From contig JAITTS010000183.1 in assembly GCA_031286995.1 (NCBI GenBank), positions 1 to 47,838 of the forward strand: a DNA stretch of 47,838 nt, in the 5' to 3' direction. Position numbers and translations under genes: made by a program. The DNA is from Oscillospiraceae bacterium. Its GTDB lineage: Bacteria; Bacillota; Clostridia; Christensenellales; Aristaeellaceae. Below the pieces are notes generated by a model. That model did no database searches. It was not told the DNA's origin and saw only the letters and a list, made by a program, of their open reading frames with translations. Below, piece after piece: positions 17,114 through 26,296 of this stretch (within the stretch, counting starts at the first letter, position 1; each line of letters starts with the position of its first letter).

Positions 17114-17648
17114 TTAAAAGAAATCGACAAGACCAAAAGGGACTTCGCCTTTGTCATGGGAAGCGCGCCAGCGGGATTTCGCTTGACCGAACTTATTGTA
17201 AGCATCAACGAACACCGCCACAACGGCGAACAACGTCTCGATTTTTCTTGCGAAGCACCGGCTTCGCCGCGCCAAAATCGGAATGTAGCATCGCAAATCC
17301 GCATTTACGCCTTCAACTGTAAACGTATCCTTCTTGTTGTGGAAATTCTGCGTGTGCTTGCCGGGATATACCACATCTTTGTAGCCGCTCCATCCGTCAG
17401 AAAAGTATGCCGCCGCCCAAGGCGCACCATCAATCATCGCCTGAATCCGCTCCGGCGATTTGTCCAAAGCCGCGTCAAACCCCACGATTTGGCGCGCTTC
17501 ACGGCTCACCATCGTCATCACATACACGTTCTCTCGCGTTTCAGTCTTGGACTTGCCCTCGACAAACCAGTACAGCTCGTCAAGCTCATAACACCCGTTG
17601 AAAACTTGCCCCGAATTTTTCGGCGGCTCATTTTTCCCCGTTTTTTTT
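17114..17648 (-). CDS. IS1-type transposase catalytic part (InsB', read by -1 frameshift)
   Basis: This frame has no good start of its own. It is open from the A-run at about 17641-17648 to a stop at 17114, in the -1 frame relative to insA, and the track ATG at 17527 is internal. The conceptual product contains NGCYELDELYWFVEGK (first catalytic Asp), FSDGWSGYKD (second), and TVEGVNADLRCYIPILARRSRCF (probable catalytic Glu), the DDE pattern of IS1 transposases. The expected active protein is the InsA-InsB' fusion produced by slippage on the eight A residues. This is known for IS1 and inferred here from the slippery run and frame geometry. Confidence 0.82.
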
Positions 17649-17912
17649 AATCCAGTTGTACACGTTTGCCTTGCTCATCCCCAAAAGCTTGCCTACTTTA
17701 CGTCCACTCACTCCCGAATAATAGATTTTTAAGGCTTGTTTGCGCGTTTCCTCATCGTAGGCAATTCGTTTTGCTTCAAGCGTATAGGTTTTCCCGCAGT
17801 CCTTACAGTAGCAACGCTGCGTCCCGGAAGGATTGTGACCTCGCAGTATTTGATTTTTTGTTTTCCCGCATACCGGGCATTTCTTGTCCGCGCTTTCTTT
17901 TATCTTTTTCAT
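17628..17912 (-). CDS. IS1-type InsA DNA-binding protein
   Basis: A 94-residue protein with an N-terminal zinc-finger-like CPVCGKTKNQILRGH...GTQRCYCKDCGKTYTL and a C-terminal helix-turn-helix (VGKLLGMSKANVYNWIKKNG), the layout of InsA from IS1. InsA binds the element's ends and represses transposition, and its N-terminus also forms the start of the fused transposase. The codons ATT AAA AAA AAC near its end give an eight-A run where -1 slippage enters the insB' frame; without slippage the product ends at a TGA a few codons later. Confidence 0.85.
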   Translation of the reverse strand: MKKIKESADKKCPVCGKTKNQILRGHNPSGTQRCYCKDCGKTYTLEAKRIAYDEETRKQALKIYYSGVSGRKVGKLLGMSKANVYNWIKKNGEK

Positions 17913-17951
17913 ATCCTCATTATATCATTAAACTTTGTGTTTGTCCACTCC

Positions 17952-17959
17952 CCCCGGCA
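17952..17959. repeat. Target-site duplication, right copy
   Basis: CCCCGGCA; identical to 17086-17093. The exact boundary is ambiguous by one C because the element's own end is C-rich. Confidence 0.8.
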
Positions 17960-17995
17960 TCCAGTCACAGCATGCCCTGGCCCCAGGGGCGAAGA

Positions 17996-18640
17996 TTATG
18001 CCTTTGTCAATCCGTCGCCGGGGATGGCCGCAAGCCACCCACAGGCCCGCTCGTAGCATTGGTACCTGTGCAGGCCGTATGCGCCCCTGCCCAGGTCAAT
18101 CAACCCCGCACGGCGGTAGCCCAGCTTTTCGTACAGGGCGCGGGCGGGCAGGTTGTAACGGTAGGTATCCAGCCGCACGGCGCGGCAACCCCAGTCTGCG
18201 GCCAGTGCGCGCAGGGCGGATAGCAACGCCCCGGCATAGCCATGCTGCCGGTGAGCGGGGTGGCTGACCAGGGTGTGCACCACGGCCACCTGCGCGCCGC
18301 AGGCGGGGATGCGCCAGCGGGCGTTGGCGTACTGTGGGGGCTGATCGTGGTTGAGGATGGCCGAGGTCACAATGGCGCCATCCGGCGCTTGCAGCACGTA
18401 TAGACGCCCCGCATCCAGCCCCGCTTGGGCATCCGGGCGGGTGGGGTATACGCCCTCGCGCCAGCCAGACCAGTTGCGCGGGCCCAGGGCCGCAATGCGC
18501 AACCGGGTTTCGGCCCCGGGCGCAAAGCCGGGGGGAAGATCCGCCGCGGTGGGCAGCGGGTGGGCGCACTGCGCCCCCAGCGCCGCCGCGTACAGCGCCG
18601 CCACTTCATCCAAATCCGCCGCGGTGGCGGTGCGAAACAT
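17996..18640 (-). CDS. GNAT-family N-acetyltransferase
   Basis: A 214-residue GCN5-related acetyltransferase that transfers an acetyl group from acetyl-CoA to an unknown amine. The start MFRTATAADLDEVAALY is the usual beta1-alpha1 opening; ATG 18640 is chosen because the upstream extension would enter leuS. The acetyl-CoA site region is VVHTLVSHPAHRQHGYAGALLSAL, a slightly altered version of the R/Q-x-x-G-x-G/A loop, followed by VRLDTYRYNLPARALYEKLGYRRAG, the classical C-terminal motif. It begins 10 bases after the leuS stop and is presumably co-transcribed. Its 3' end lies about 35 bp from the IS insertion. Confidence 0.85.
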   Translation of the reverse strand: MFRTATAADLDEVAALYAAALGAQCAHPLPTAADLPPGFAPGAETRLRIAALGPRNWSGWREGVYPTRPDAQAGLDAGRLYVLQAPDGAIVTSAILNHDQPPQYANARWRIPACGAQVAVVHTLVSHPAHRQHGYAGALLSALRALAADWGCRAVRLDTYRYNLPARALYEKLGYRRAGLIDLGRGAYGLHRYQCYERACGWLAAIPGDGLTKA

Positions 18641-18650
18641 GCCCGCCACG

Positions 18651-21065
18651 CTACACCACCAGGTTGAGCAGGCGGCCCGGCACAAAGATCAGCTTGCGGA
18701 TGGGCTTGCCGCCCAGCAGCTCAAGCACGCGGGGGTGGCCGGGCAGCTCTGCGGCGGCCTGCTCGGCGGTCATATCCGCAGGTACCTGAATGCGCCCGCG
18801 CACCTTGCCGCCTATCTGCACCGCTATCTCCACGGTGTCGCGCGCCAAGGCGGCTTCATCCCAGGCTGGCCAGGGCTGTGCATACAGGGGCCGGCCCAGA
18901 CCCAAGCTCTGCCACAGCTCCTCGGTGATGTGTGGAGCCACGGGGTTGAGCAGGTGCAGCAGCGCGGCCAGATCGCCCTTGGTGATGCTGCCCGCCGCGT
19001 AAAAATCGTTGACCAGGGACATCATGGCCGCGATGGCGGTGTTGAACTTCATGCGCTCATAATCCTCGCTCACCTTCTTGATGGCGGCGTGTATGGCGGG
19101 CGCGAGCGCGGGGGAGAGCCCATCTGCGGGCTGCAGCATATCCGCCAGGCGCCACACCCTATCCAGAAAGCGGCGGCAGCCTCGCGCGCCCTGCGTAGAC
19201 CAGGGGATGGGCTGATCAAACGCGCCCATGAACATTTCGTAGAGGCGGAAGGCATCCGCGCCCAGCTCGGCCACAATGTCATCGGGGTTGATCACGTTGC
19301 CGCGGGATTTGGACATTTTTTCGCCGTTGGCGCCCAGGATCATGCCGTGAGAAGTGCGCTTTCGATAGGGCTCGGGGCAGGGCACCGCGCCGATATCGTA
19401 GAGAAAGCGGTGCCAGAACCGGCTGTAGAGCAGGTGCAGGGTGGTATGCTCCATGCCGCCGTTGTACCAATCTACGGGCAGCCAGTACTGCAGCTCGCGC
19501 AGGGCGGCCAGCATATCCGGGTTGTGGGGGTCTGCGTAGCGCAAAAAGTACCAGCTTGAACCCGCCCACTGGGGCATGGTATCCGTCTCGCGCTGCGCGG
19601 GGCCGCCGCACTTGGGGCATGCGGCGCGCACCCAGTCCGTCATGGCCGCCAAGGGGGATTCGCCGCTGTCCGTGGGTTCGTAGCGGGCCACATCCGGCAG
19701 CTCCACCGGCAACTGATCCTCAGGCACGGCCACCCAGCCACAGTGCTCACAACGCACCAGGGGGATGGGCTCGCCCCAGTAGCGCTGCCGGCTAAAGACC
19801 CAGTCGCGCAGTTTGTAGTTCACTTTGCGCTGGCCCAGGCCCTTCTCGGCCAGCCAGCCGGTCATGCGCGCCTTGGCCTCGGCCACGCGCAGTCCATCCA
19901 GAAAGCCGGAATTGACCAACACCCCGTCCGCCACATCCGTGTAGGCGGCGGCCTGCACATCGCCTCCGGCCACTACCTCTACGATGGGCAGGCCGAATTT
20001 TTTGGCAAAGGCCCAGTCCCGGGTGTCGTGAGCGGGCACGGCCATGATAGCCCCCGTGCCGTAGGTGACCAGCACGTAGTCGCTGATCCACACCGGGATG
20101 GGCGCGCCCGTAGCCGGGTTGATGGCCCGGATGCCCGCCAGGGGCACGCCGGTCTTATCCTTGGCCAACTCGGTGCGCTCAAAGTCGCTTTTGCGGCTGG
20201 CGGCAACGCGGTAGGCGGCCACTTCATCCGCGTTTTGGATGCGCCCGGCCAGGCCATCCACCAAGGGATGCTCGGGTGAGAGCACCATGTAAGTCGCGCC
20301 AAAGAGCGTATCGGGTCGGGTGGTGTACACGCGGATGGTCTCGGGGCTGCCTTCCAGGGCAAAATCTACTTCCGCGCCCTCGCTGCGGCCTATCCAGTTG
20401 CGCTGCTGCAGCTTGACTTTGTCGATAAAATCGACGGTATCCAGGCCATCGAGCAGTTTTTGCGCGTAATCGGTGATGCGCAGCATCCATTGACTCTTTA
20501 CCCGGCGCACCACCTCGCCGCCGCAGCGCTCGCACACGCCATCCACAACCTCTTCGTTGGCCAGGCCGCACTTGCAGCTTACACACCAGTTAACGGGCAT
20601 TTCGGCCTTGTAGGCCAGGCCCTTTTCAAACATGCGCAAAAAAATCCACTGCGTCCATTTATAGTAGGCCGGATCCGTGGTATCCACCTGGCGTGACCAA
20701 TCGAAGGAGAAGCCCAGGGCCTCTAATTGGCTGCGGAAGCGGGCAATGTTCTCTTGCGTCACCGCGCGCGGGTGCACGTGGTTTTTAATGGCGTAGTTCT
20801 CCGTGGGCAGGCCGAAGGCATCCCACCCGATGGGGTAGAGCACATTGTAGCCCTGGCGGCGGCGTTTGCGCGCGATAATATCCATGGCCGTGTTCGACCG
20901 CGGATGCCCCACGTGCAGGCCCGCCCCCGAGGGATACGGGAACTCTATCAATCCGTAAAACTTGGGTTTGCTGTGGCTTGCCTCAGCGCGAAACGCGCCC
21001 TGTTCGGCCCACACACGCTGCCACTTGGCCTCTACGCTGGCGGGGTTGTAGGTTTGATTCTGCAT
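18651..21065 (-). CDS. leuS: Leucyl-tRNA synthetase
   Basis: Charges tRNA-Leu with leucine. The 804-residue class I synthetase shows the HIGH motif as HVGH within FPYPSGAGLHVGHPRSNTAMDIIARKRRRQGYNVLYPIGWDAFGLP. The zinc-binding CVSCKCGLANEEVV...CERCGG and the CP1 editing domain with VYTTRPDTLFGATYMVLSPEHPLV and PAHDTRDWAFAKKFGLPI follow, then LPVDWYNGGMEHTTLHLLYSRFWH and KMSKS within GEKMSKSRGNVINPDDIV (near 582). ATG 21065 has AGGAGGAG upstream and an excellent promoter precedes it. No T-box leader, common for leuS in Firmicutes, could be recognised. Confidence 0.97.
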   Translation of the reverse strand: MQNQTYNPASVEAKWQRVWAEQGAFRAEASHSKPKFYGLIEFPYPSGAGLHVGHPRSNTAMDIIARKRRRQGYNVLYPIGWDAFGLPTENYAIKNHVHPRAVTQENIARFRSQLEALGFSFDWSRQVDTTDPAYYKWTQWIFLRMFEKGLAYKAEMPVNWCVSCKCGLANEEVVDGVCERCGGEVVRRVKSQWMLRITDYAQKLLDGLDTVDFIDKVKLQQRNWIGRSEGAEVDFALEGSPETIRVYTTRPDTLFGATYMVLSPEHPLVDGLAGRIQNADEVAAYRVAASRKSDFERTELAKDKTGVPLAGIRAINPATGAPIPVWISDYVLVTYGTGAIMAVPAHDTRDWAFAKKFGLPIVEVVAGGDVQAAAYTDVADGVLVNSGFLDGLRVAEAKARMTGWLAEKGLGQRKVNYKLRDWVFSRQRYWGEPIPLVRCEHCGWVAVPEDQLPVELPDVARYEPTDSGESPLAAMTDWVRAACPKCGGPAQRETDTMPQWAGSSWYFLRYADPHNPDMLAALRELQYWLPVDWYNGGMEHTTLHLLYSRFWHRFLYDIGAVPCPEPYRKRTSHGMILGANGEKMSKSRGNVINPDDIVAELGADAFRLYEMFMGAFDQPIPWSTQGARGCRRFLDRVWRLADMLQPADGLSPALAPAIHAAIKKVSEDYERMKFNTAIAAMMSLVNDFYAAGSITKGDLAALLHLLNPVAPHITEELWQSLGLGRPLYAQPWPAWDEAALARDTVEIAVQIGGKVRGRIQVPADMTAEQAAAELPGHPRVLELLGGKPIRKLIFVPGRLLNLVV

Positions 21066-21100
21066 GCGCTCTCCTCCTACATGTAAAAGACACTGCGTTT

Positions 21101-21129
21101 AATATACCCCGCTTGGCATCGCTTGTCAA
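21101..21129 (-). promoter_or_regulatory. Promoter of leuS
   Basis: On the minus strand TTGACA and TATATT are 17 bases apart, ending about 36 bases before the leuS ATG. The match to the sigma-A consensus is near perfect. Confidence 0.8.
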
Positions 21130-21331
21130 TTCTGCGCACGGCAGAGCATACCCTAACCGCCTTTCTCTACCACCGCGTTTCCGCCGGAGATTTTGCTCTT
21201 GCCGCGCCGTTGCCCGTGCTTGCTTGAGACCATTGCCAGCCATAGCATTCGTCTTTGTCTCGTTGTGCACAAACTTTGAAAGTATCCTGAAGTACCCATC
21301 CTTTGAGAAATTTGGTTTCGCATATGTGCCA

Positions 21332-21360
21332 GCGCGGATTCCGGTCAACGGAACCCGCGC
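21332..21360 (-). terminator. Hairpin after the GH51 gene, without a U-tract
   Basis: GCGCGG-GTTCCG and CGGAAT-CCGCGC pair over 12 positions with a 5-base loop, 30-60 bases past the arabinofuranosidase stop. No T-run follows on the minus strand, so it may be a Rho-type, processing or stability element rather than a classical terminator. Confidence 0.45.
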
Positions 21361-21389
21361 ATCATCTTTTTGGCTTTTCATCCGCGCCG

Positions 21390-23958
<2,569 letters not shown>

Positions 23959-23976
23959 GGACAGGGCACCTCCTTC

Positions 23977-24411
23977 ATGTTAGAGCCGGGCCTGCGGCCC
24001 GTGGAGATACAAATCTCCATGGAGATATCCAGCGAAGCGCCCGGATCCAGTGAGGATTGGCCCAGCGACATCCACTTTTCCCTGAACGGCACGCCGCTGT
24101 GCCGGTGGATCAGCCCAGGGGATTTCGCCAGAATGCGGGGCATCTATACCCCCACTTGGTGGGATCGCACCTGGAATCAGCACGGCCTTTACAAGCTGTT
24201 GAGCGTCAACGACGCGGGAACCTTTATTGACGGCGGCAAGCGATCCGACGTCACGCTGGAGCATTTGGCCATCACCCACGAGTCGCCGCTGATCTTCCGC
24301 ATCAGCGTGCCGGAAGACGCCCGGCACGTGGGCGGGCTGACCGTTTTTGGCCGCGGGTTCGGGAATTATGACCAGGGGATCAAGCTGCGCATGCATTACC
24401 GCAAGGCGTGA
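23977..24411 (+). pseudogene. C-terminal remnant of a sugar-locus transcriptional regulator
   Basis: The frame from ATG 23977 encodes about 144 residues (EIQISMEISSEAPG, DWPSDIHFSLNGTPLCRWISPGDF, NQHGLYKLLSVNDAGTFIDG). It resembles the C-terminal ligand-type domain of ArsR-like regulators found beside glycosidase genes in Bacillota. The helix-turn-helix half expected before it is absent: upstream lies the reverse-strand start of the GH43 remnant only 19 bases away. There is no ribosome site before 23977. I read this as the back half of a divergent regulator whose front half was deleted together with the shared control region. The family assignment is from memory and moderately certain. Confidence 0.55.
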
Positions 24412-24467
24412 GGGCACAACCGCAAGGCGCGGATGGCGCGCCTTCGTTAGAGGCTGTATCGGTTAAA

Positions 24468-24515
24468 GGGCCCAAAAACGGGAGAAGGCTGGCGCCAACT
24501 CCCGTTTTTGGGCCC
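24468..24515. terminator. Long perfect hairpin between convergent genes
   Basis: GGGCCCAAAAACGGGAG and its exact reverse complement (17 bp) flank a 14-base loop that itself contains GGC...GCC. It lies between the convergent ends of the regulator remnant and the peptidoglycan-binding gene. It could terminate in both directions, though a T-run occurs only inside the stem. Confidence 0.6.
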
Positions 24516-24573
24516 CTGGCCGGGGCAGCCCTATGCGGTTGAGAATATAGCTGTGGGTTGCCGGCTGCGGTGG

Positions 24574-25824
24574 CTACCTGGCCGTCAAGTGTATGCCGCC
24601 CTCATCCACAAGCACATCGTAATCCAGTATCAGGGTGATGAAGTGGGTGGGCACGTACAGCTTATCCTCAATCAGCAGCATGTACAGCCCCGCCTTTTCG
24701 GGATCCACCGTTTGGCCGTTCTTGATCACAAAGATGGTGCCGGGCTGGCCCTGGGCGGTGGGCATCCAACCCACGGCCACATCCAGCGCAGGGTCGCCGT
24801 TGGGGTTGTCGGGGTTGGGGCGGGTGATGGCGTAGGTGTTATCCGCAACCTTGCAGGTCATGCCCATGGCCGTGGCCAGATCCGCCAGGGATAACAGCCA
24901 TTGGCCCTGCGCATCCTGCGCGCCGGGCAAGGGCAGGCTCGTGCCGTCTATGGTCACGGGCGTGCCGGGCATCAGCGTCACCTGGCTGGCGGGTTCGTCG
25001 TCTGCGGGCTCTGGGGTGGCCTCCAGGGGTATGGCCGAAGGCGCGCCGGATTCATCGTCATCCGCAGGATTGGGCGTGGGCTCCGCTGTGGGTTCCGCTG
25101 TGGGTTCTATAGAGGGTTCAAGCGTGGGTTCGGGGGTGACCGTTTCGGCCGGTTCTGGGGTAGGCTCCTCGGTGGGTGCGTCCGTGGGCGCTTCCGTTGG
25201 GATCGGAACCCCGGTGGGTGCACCGGTGGGCGCTTCCGTTGGGATCGGAATCCCCGTGGGGGCCTCGGTCGGCGCGTCTGTGGGCGCCGCGGATGCGGTG
25301 GGCGCGGGCGTCTGTGTCGGCGCCGCCGTGGGGGCCTGCGTCGGCGCTGCGGTGGGCGTGGGAGACGGGCCGGGCGTCACCGCGGGCGTGGCCGTGGGTT
25401 TAGGCGTCTTGGTGGGCTTGGGTGTCTTGGTGGGTGCCGGCGTGGGGGTAACATCCGTTATCACCAGCACGTCATCCGAAAACAGGCGGCGCAGGGTCAC
25501 AGGCCCGGCTACGCCATCCACTTCCAAGCCCTGATATTCTTGAAAAAGGCGCACACCGGCCTCGGTCTTGGCCCCAAAGTGGGTGATGGCGGGGCCTTTC
25601 ATATAACCCAGGGCCACAAGCCGGGTCTGCAGCAGCCGCACGTCGTCTCCATCCATGCCGCGCCAGAGCATGCGGTTGATACCCTCTACCAGCGGGGCGG
25701 GGGTGGGTGTCGCGCTGGGCTGCGCCGTAGCAACGGGCGTGGGTGTGGCTGCGGGTATGCCCGGCGCTTGACCGGCGAGCAACAGTACCAGCAGGTAGGC
25801 GATAATCTGGCGGCTGGGTTCCAT
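24574..25824 (-). CDS. Secreted peptidoglycan-binding protein with Pro/Thr-rich linker and stalk-type C-terminal domain
   Basis: A 416-residue exported protein. ATG 25824 has GGAGG upstream and starts a signal peptide (IIAYLLVLLLAGQAPG). Residues about 48-120 form a PG_binding_1 domain (GMDGDDVRLLQTRLVALGYMKG...TEAGVRLFQEYQGLEVDGVAGPVTLRRLF). Next comes a low-complexity Pro/Thr/Ala linker of about 160 residues made of APTxAPT units, increasingly acidic toward its end. The C-terminal part (VTIDGTSLPLPGAQDAQGQWLLSLADLATAMGMTCKVADNTYAITRP ... LYVPTHFITLILDYDV) resembles copper-amine-oxidase-N-like 'stalk' domains of Clostridia. A wall-associated structural or sensing role is likely; no catalytic domain is visible. 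It has its own promoter. Confidence 0.8.
   Translation of the reverse strand: MEPSRQIIAYLLVLLLAGQAPGIPAATPTPVATAQPSATPTPAPLVEGINRMLWRGMDGDDVRLLQTRLVALGYMKGPAITHFGAKTEAGVRLFQEYQGLEVDGVAGPVTLRRLFSDDVLVITDVTPTPAPTKTPKPTKTPKPTATPAVTPGPSPTPTAAPTQAPTAAPTQTPAPTASAAPTDAPTEAPTGIPIPTEAPTGAPTGVPIPTEAPTDAPTEEPTPEPAETVTPEPTLEPSIEPTAEPTAEPTPNPADDDESGAPSAIPLEATPEPADDEPASQVTLMPGTPVTIDGTSLPLPGAQDAQGQWLLSLADLATAMGMTCKVADNTYAITRPNPDNPNGDPALDVAVGWMPTAQGQPGTIFVIKNGQTVDPEKAGLYMLLIEDKLYVPTHFITLILDYDVLVDEGGIHLTAR
25184..25250. repeat. Tandem 42-bp repeat in the linker of the peptidoglycan-binding gene
   Basis: A 25-base stretch beginning GTGGGCGCTTCCGTTGGGAT occurs identically at 25184 and again 42 bases later at 25226. 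It encodes two copies of a IPIPTEAPT(G/D)APTG unit. Repeats of this kind change copy number by slippage, so linker length may vary between strains. Confidence 0.75.
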
Positions 25825-25973
25825 GGCGTGCGCCTCCTTCGATTGGGCAAAAATGGGGTTCGCTACTGTATTTAACGGATGAGGTGACAAAAAACCTGCA
25901 AGGGATGAAGGCGTGACAGCGGCAAGAGCCCGTTCTGTATAAACCAAGGTCTCATCGCATTTTTTGCGATTTT

Positions 25974-26002
25974 ATTATACGATACCGGGCAAAAAATGTA
26001 AA
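25974..26002 (-). promoter_or_regulatory. Promoter of the peptidoglycan-binding protein gene
   Basis: On the minus strand TTTACA and TATAAT are 17 bases apart. Just downstream, an ATCGCA / TGCGAT inverted pair around an A/T run (25954-25971) could be an operator or hairpin in the leader. Confidence 0.7.
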
Positions 26003-26040
26003 GCCAGAGGGATGGCGGCGATGGGCGCTTTTTAATGAGC

Positions 26041-26076
26041 GGGGTATTGACGTACCCCTGCATGCCGTGCTAAGAT
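26041..26076 (+). promoter_or_regulatory. Promoter of the metA leader with inverted repeat around the -35 box
   Basis: TTGACG (26047) and TAAGAT (26071) are 18 bases apart. The -35 hexamer is exactly framed by GGGGTA and TACCCC, a 6-bp inverted repeat that looks like an operator. Confidence 0.55.
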
Positions 26077-26118
26077 AATACCAATCAATCGGCACTGCGG
26101 AGGGAAGGAGGGGGCACC

Positions 26119-26199
26119 ATGCGAGGAATGCGAATGTTCGGCATGTGCATGCGCGTGGCGATGCCCCGTGCCTTTTGCCTGCGTCTGTTGCCGGATTAG
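26119..26199 (+). CDS. Methionine-rich leader peptide of metA (attenuator)
   Basis: A 26-codon frame, too short for the ORF track, begins at ATG 26119 behind a near-ideal ribosome site (AAGGAGGGGG). The peptide starts MRGMRMFGMCMRVAMP: six methionines in the first fifteen residues, and two cysteines overall. It ends 19 bases before an intrinsic terminator and 98 bases before metA. This is the layout of amino-acid leader-peptide attenuators (trp, his, leu): stalling at Met codons when charged Met-tRNA is scarce would change the RNA fold and allow read-through. Here 26152-26160 (CGCGTGGCG) can pair with the terminator's left arm (26224-26231) with one bulge, a candidate antiterminator. The role is inferred; the frame, ribosome site and terminator are directly visible. 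Confidence 0.7.
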   Translation: MRGMRMFGMCMRVAMPRAFCLRLLPD

Positions 26200-26217
26200 C
26201 GCCTGCTTCCGTTGCGT

Positions 26218-26256
26218 ACAGCCCGCCCGCGAAAGACGCGGCGGGCTGTTTTGTTT
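26218..26256 (+). terminator. Intrinsic terminator in the metA leader
   Basis: ACAGCCCGCC(C)GCG pairs with CGCGGCGGGCTGT around an AAAGA loop, followed by TTTTGTTT. It lies upstream of metA, so full-length expression needs read-through, as expected for an attenuator. Confidence 0.8.
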
Positions 26257-26296
26257 GGGCGGGCGACGGTGAAAAGATGATGAGGGGGATGGCGGC

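Larger units (their letters stand above)
17094..17951 (-). mobile_element. Complete IS1-family insertion sequence
   Basis: An element of about 858 bp containing insA and insB' frames on the minus strand. The ends are imperfect inverted repeats: GGGAGTGGCCAA on the left and, reverse-complemented on the right, GGAGTGGACAA. It is flanked by an identical 8-bp repeat CCCCGGCA (17086-17093 and 17952-17959), the target duplication expected for IS1 elements (8-9 bp). Its base composition is clearly more AT-rich than the neighbouring genes. The perfect duplication and intact frames suggest recent, possibly active, insertion. Confidence 0.88.
21066..21389 (-). other. Intergenic region between GH51 gene and leuS
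   Basis: This 324-base stretch holds the leuS promoter, a hairpin after the GH51 gene and a more AT-rich segment than its surroundings. An open frame (20983-21381, minus) crosses it but runs 80 bases into leuS, lacks a convincing ribosome site and resembles no family I know, so I do not call it a gene. I looked for a T-box (conserved AGGGTGG..CCGCG) and found only a weak, wrongly ordered resemblance. Confidence 0.6.

Noticed and set aside
21130-21200. Possible T-box before leuS (CGGAAACGCGGTGG resembles AGGGTGGNACCGCG)
   Set aside because: The order of elements is wrong, no specifier hairpin or terminator follows, and the leuS promoter lies downstream of it.
20983-21381. 132-codon ORF on the minus strand upstream of leuS
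   Set aside because: It overlaps the leuS start by about 80 bases, crosses the leuS promoter, has no clear ribosome site and no recognisable domain.
24901-25875. 324-codon ORF opposite the peptidoglycan-binding gene, Gly/Arg-rich
   Set aside because: It is the antisense reading of the Pro/Thr-rich linker; the real gene on the minus strand has a signal peptide, domains and a ribosome site.
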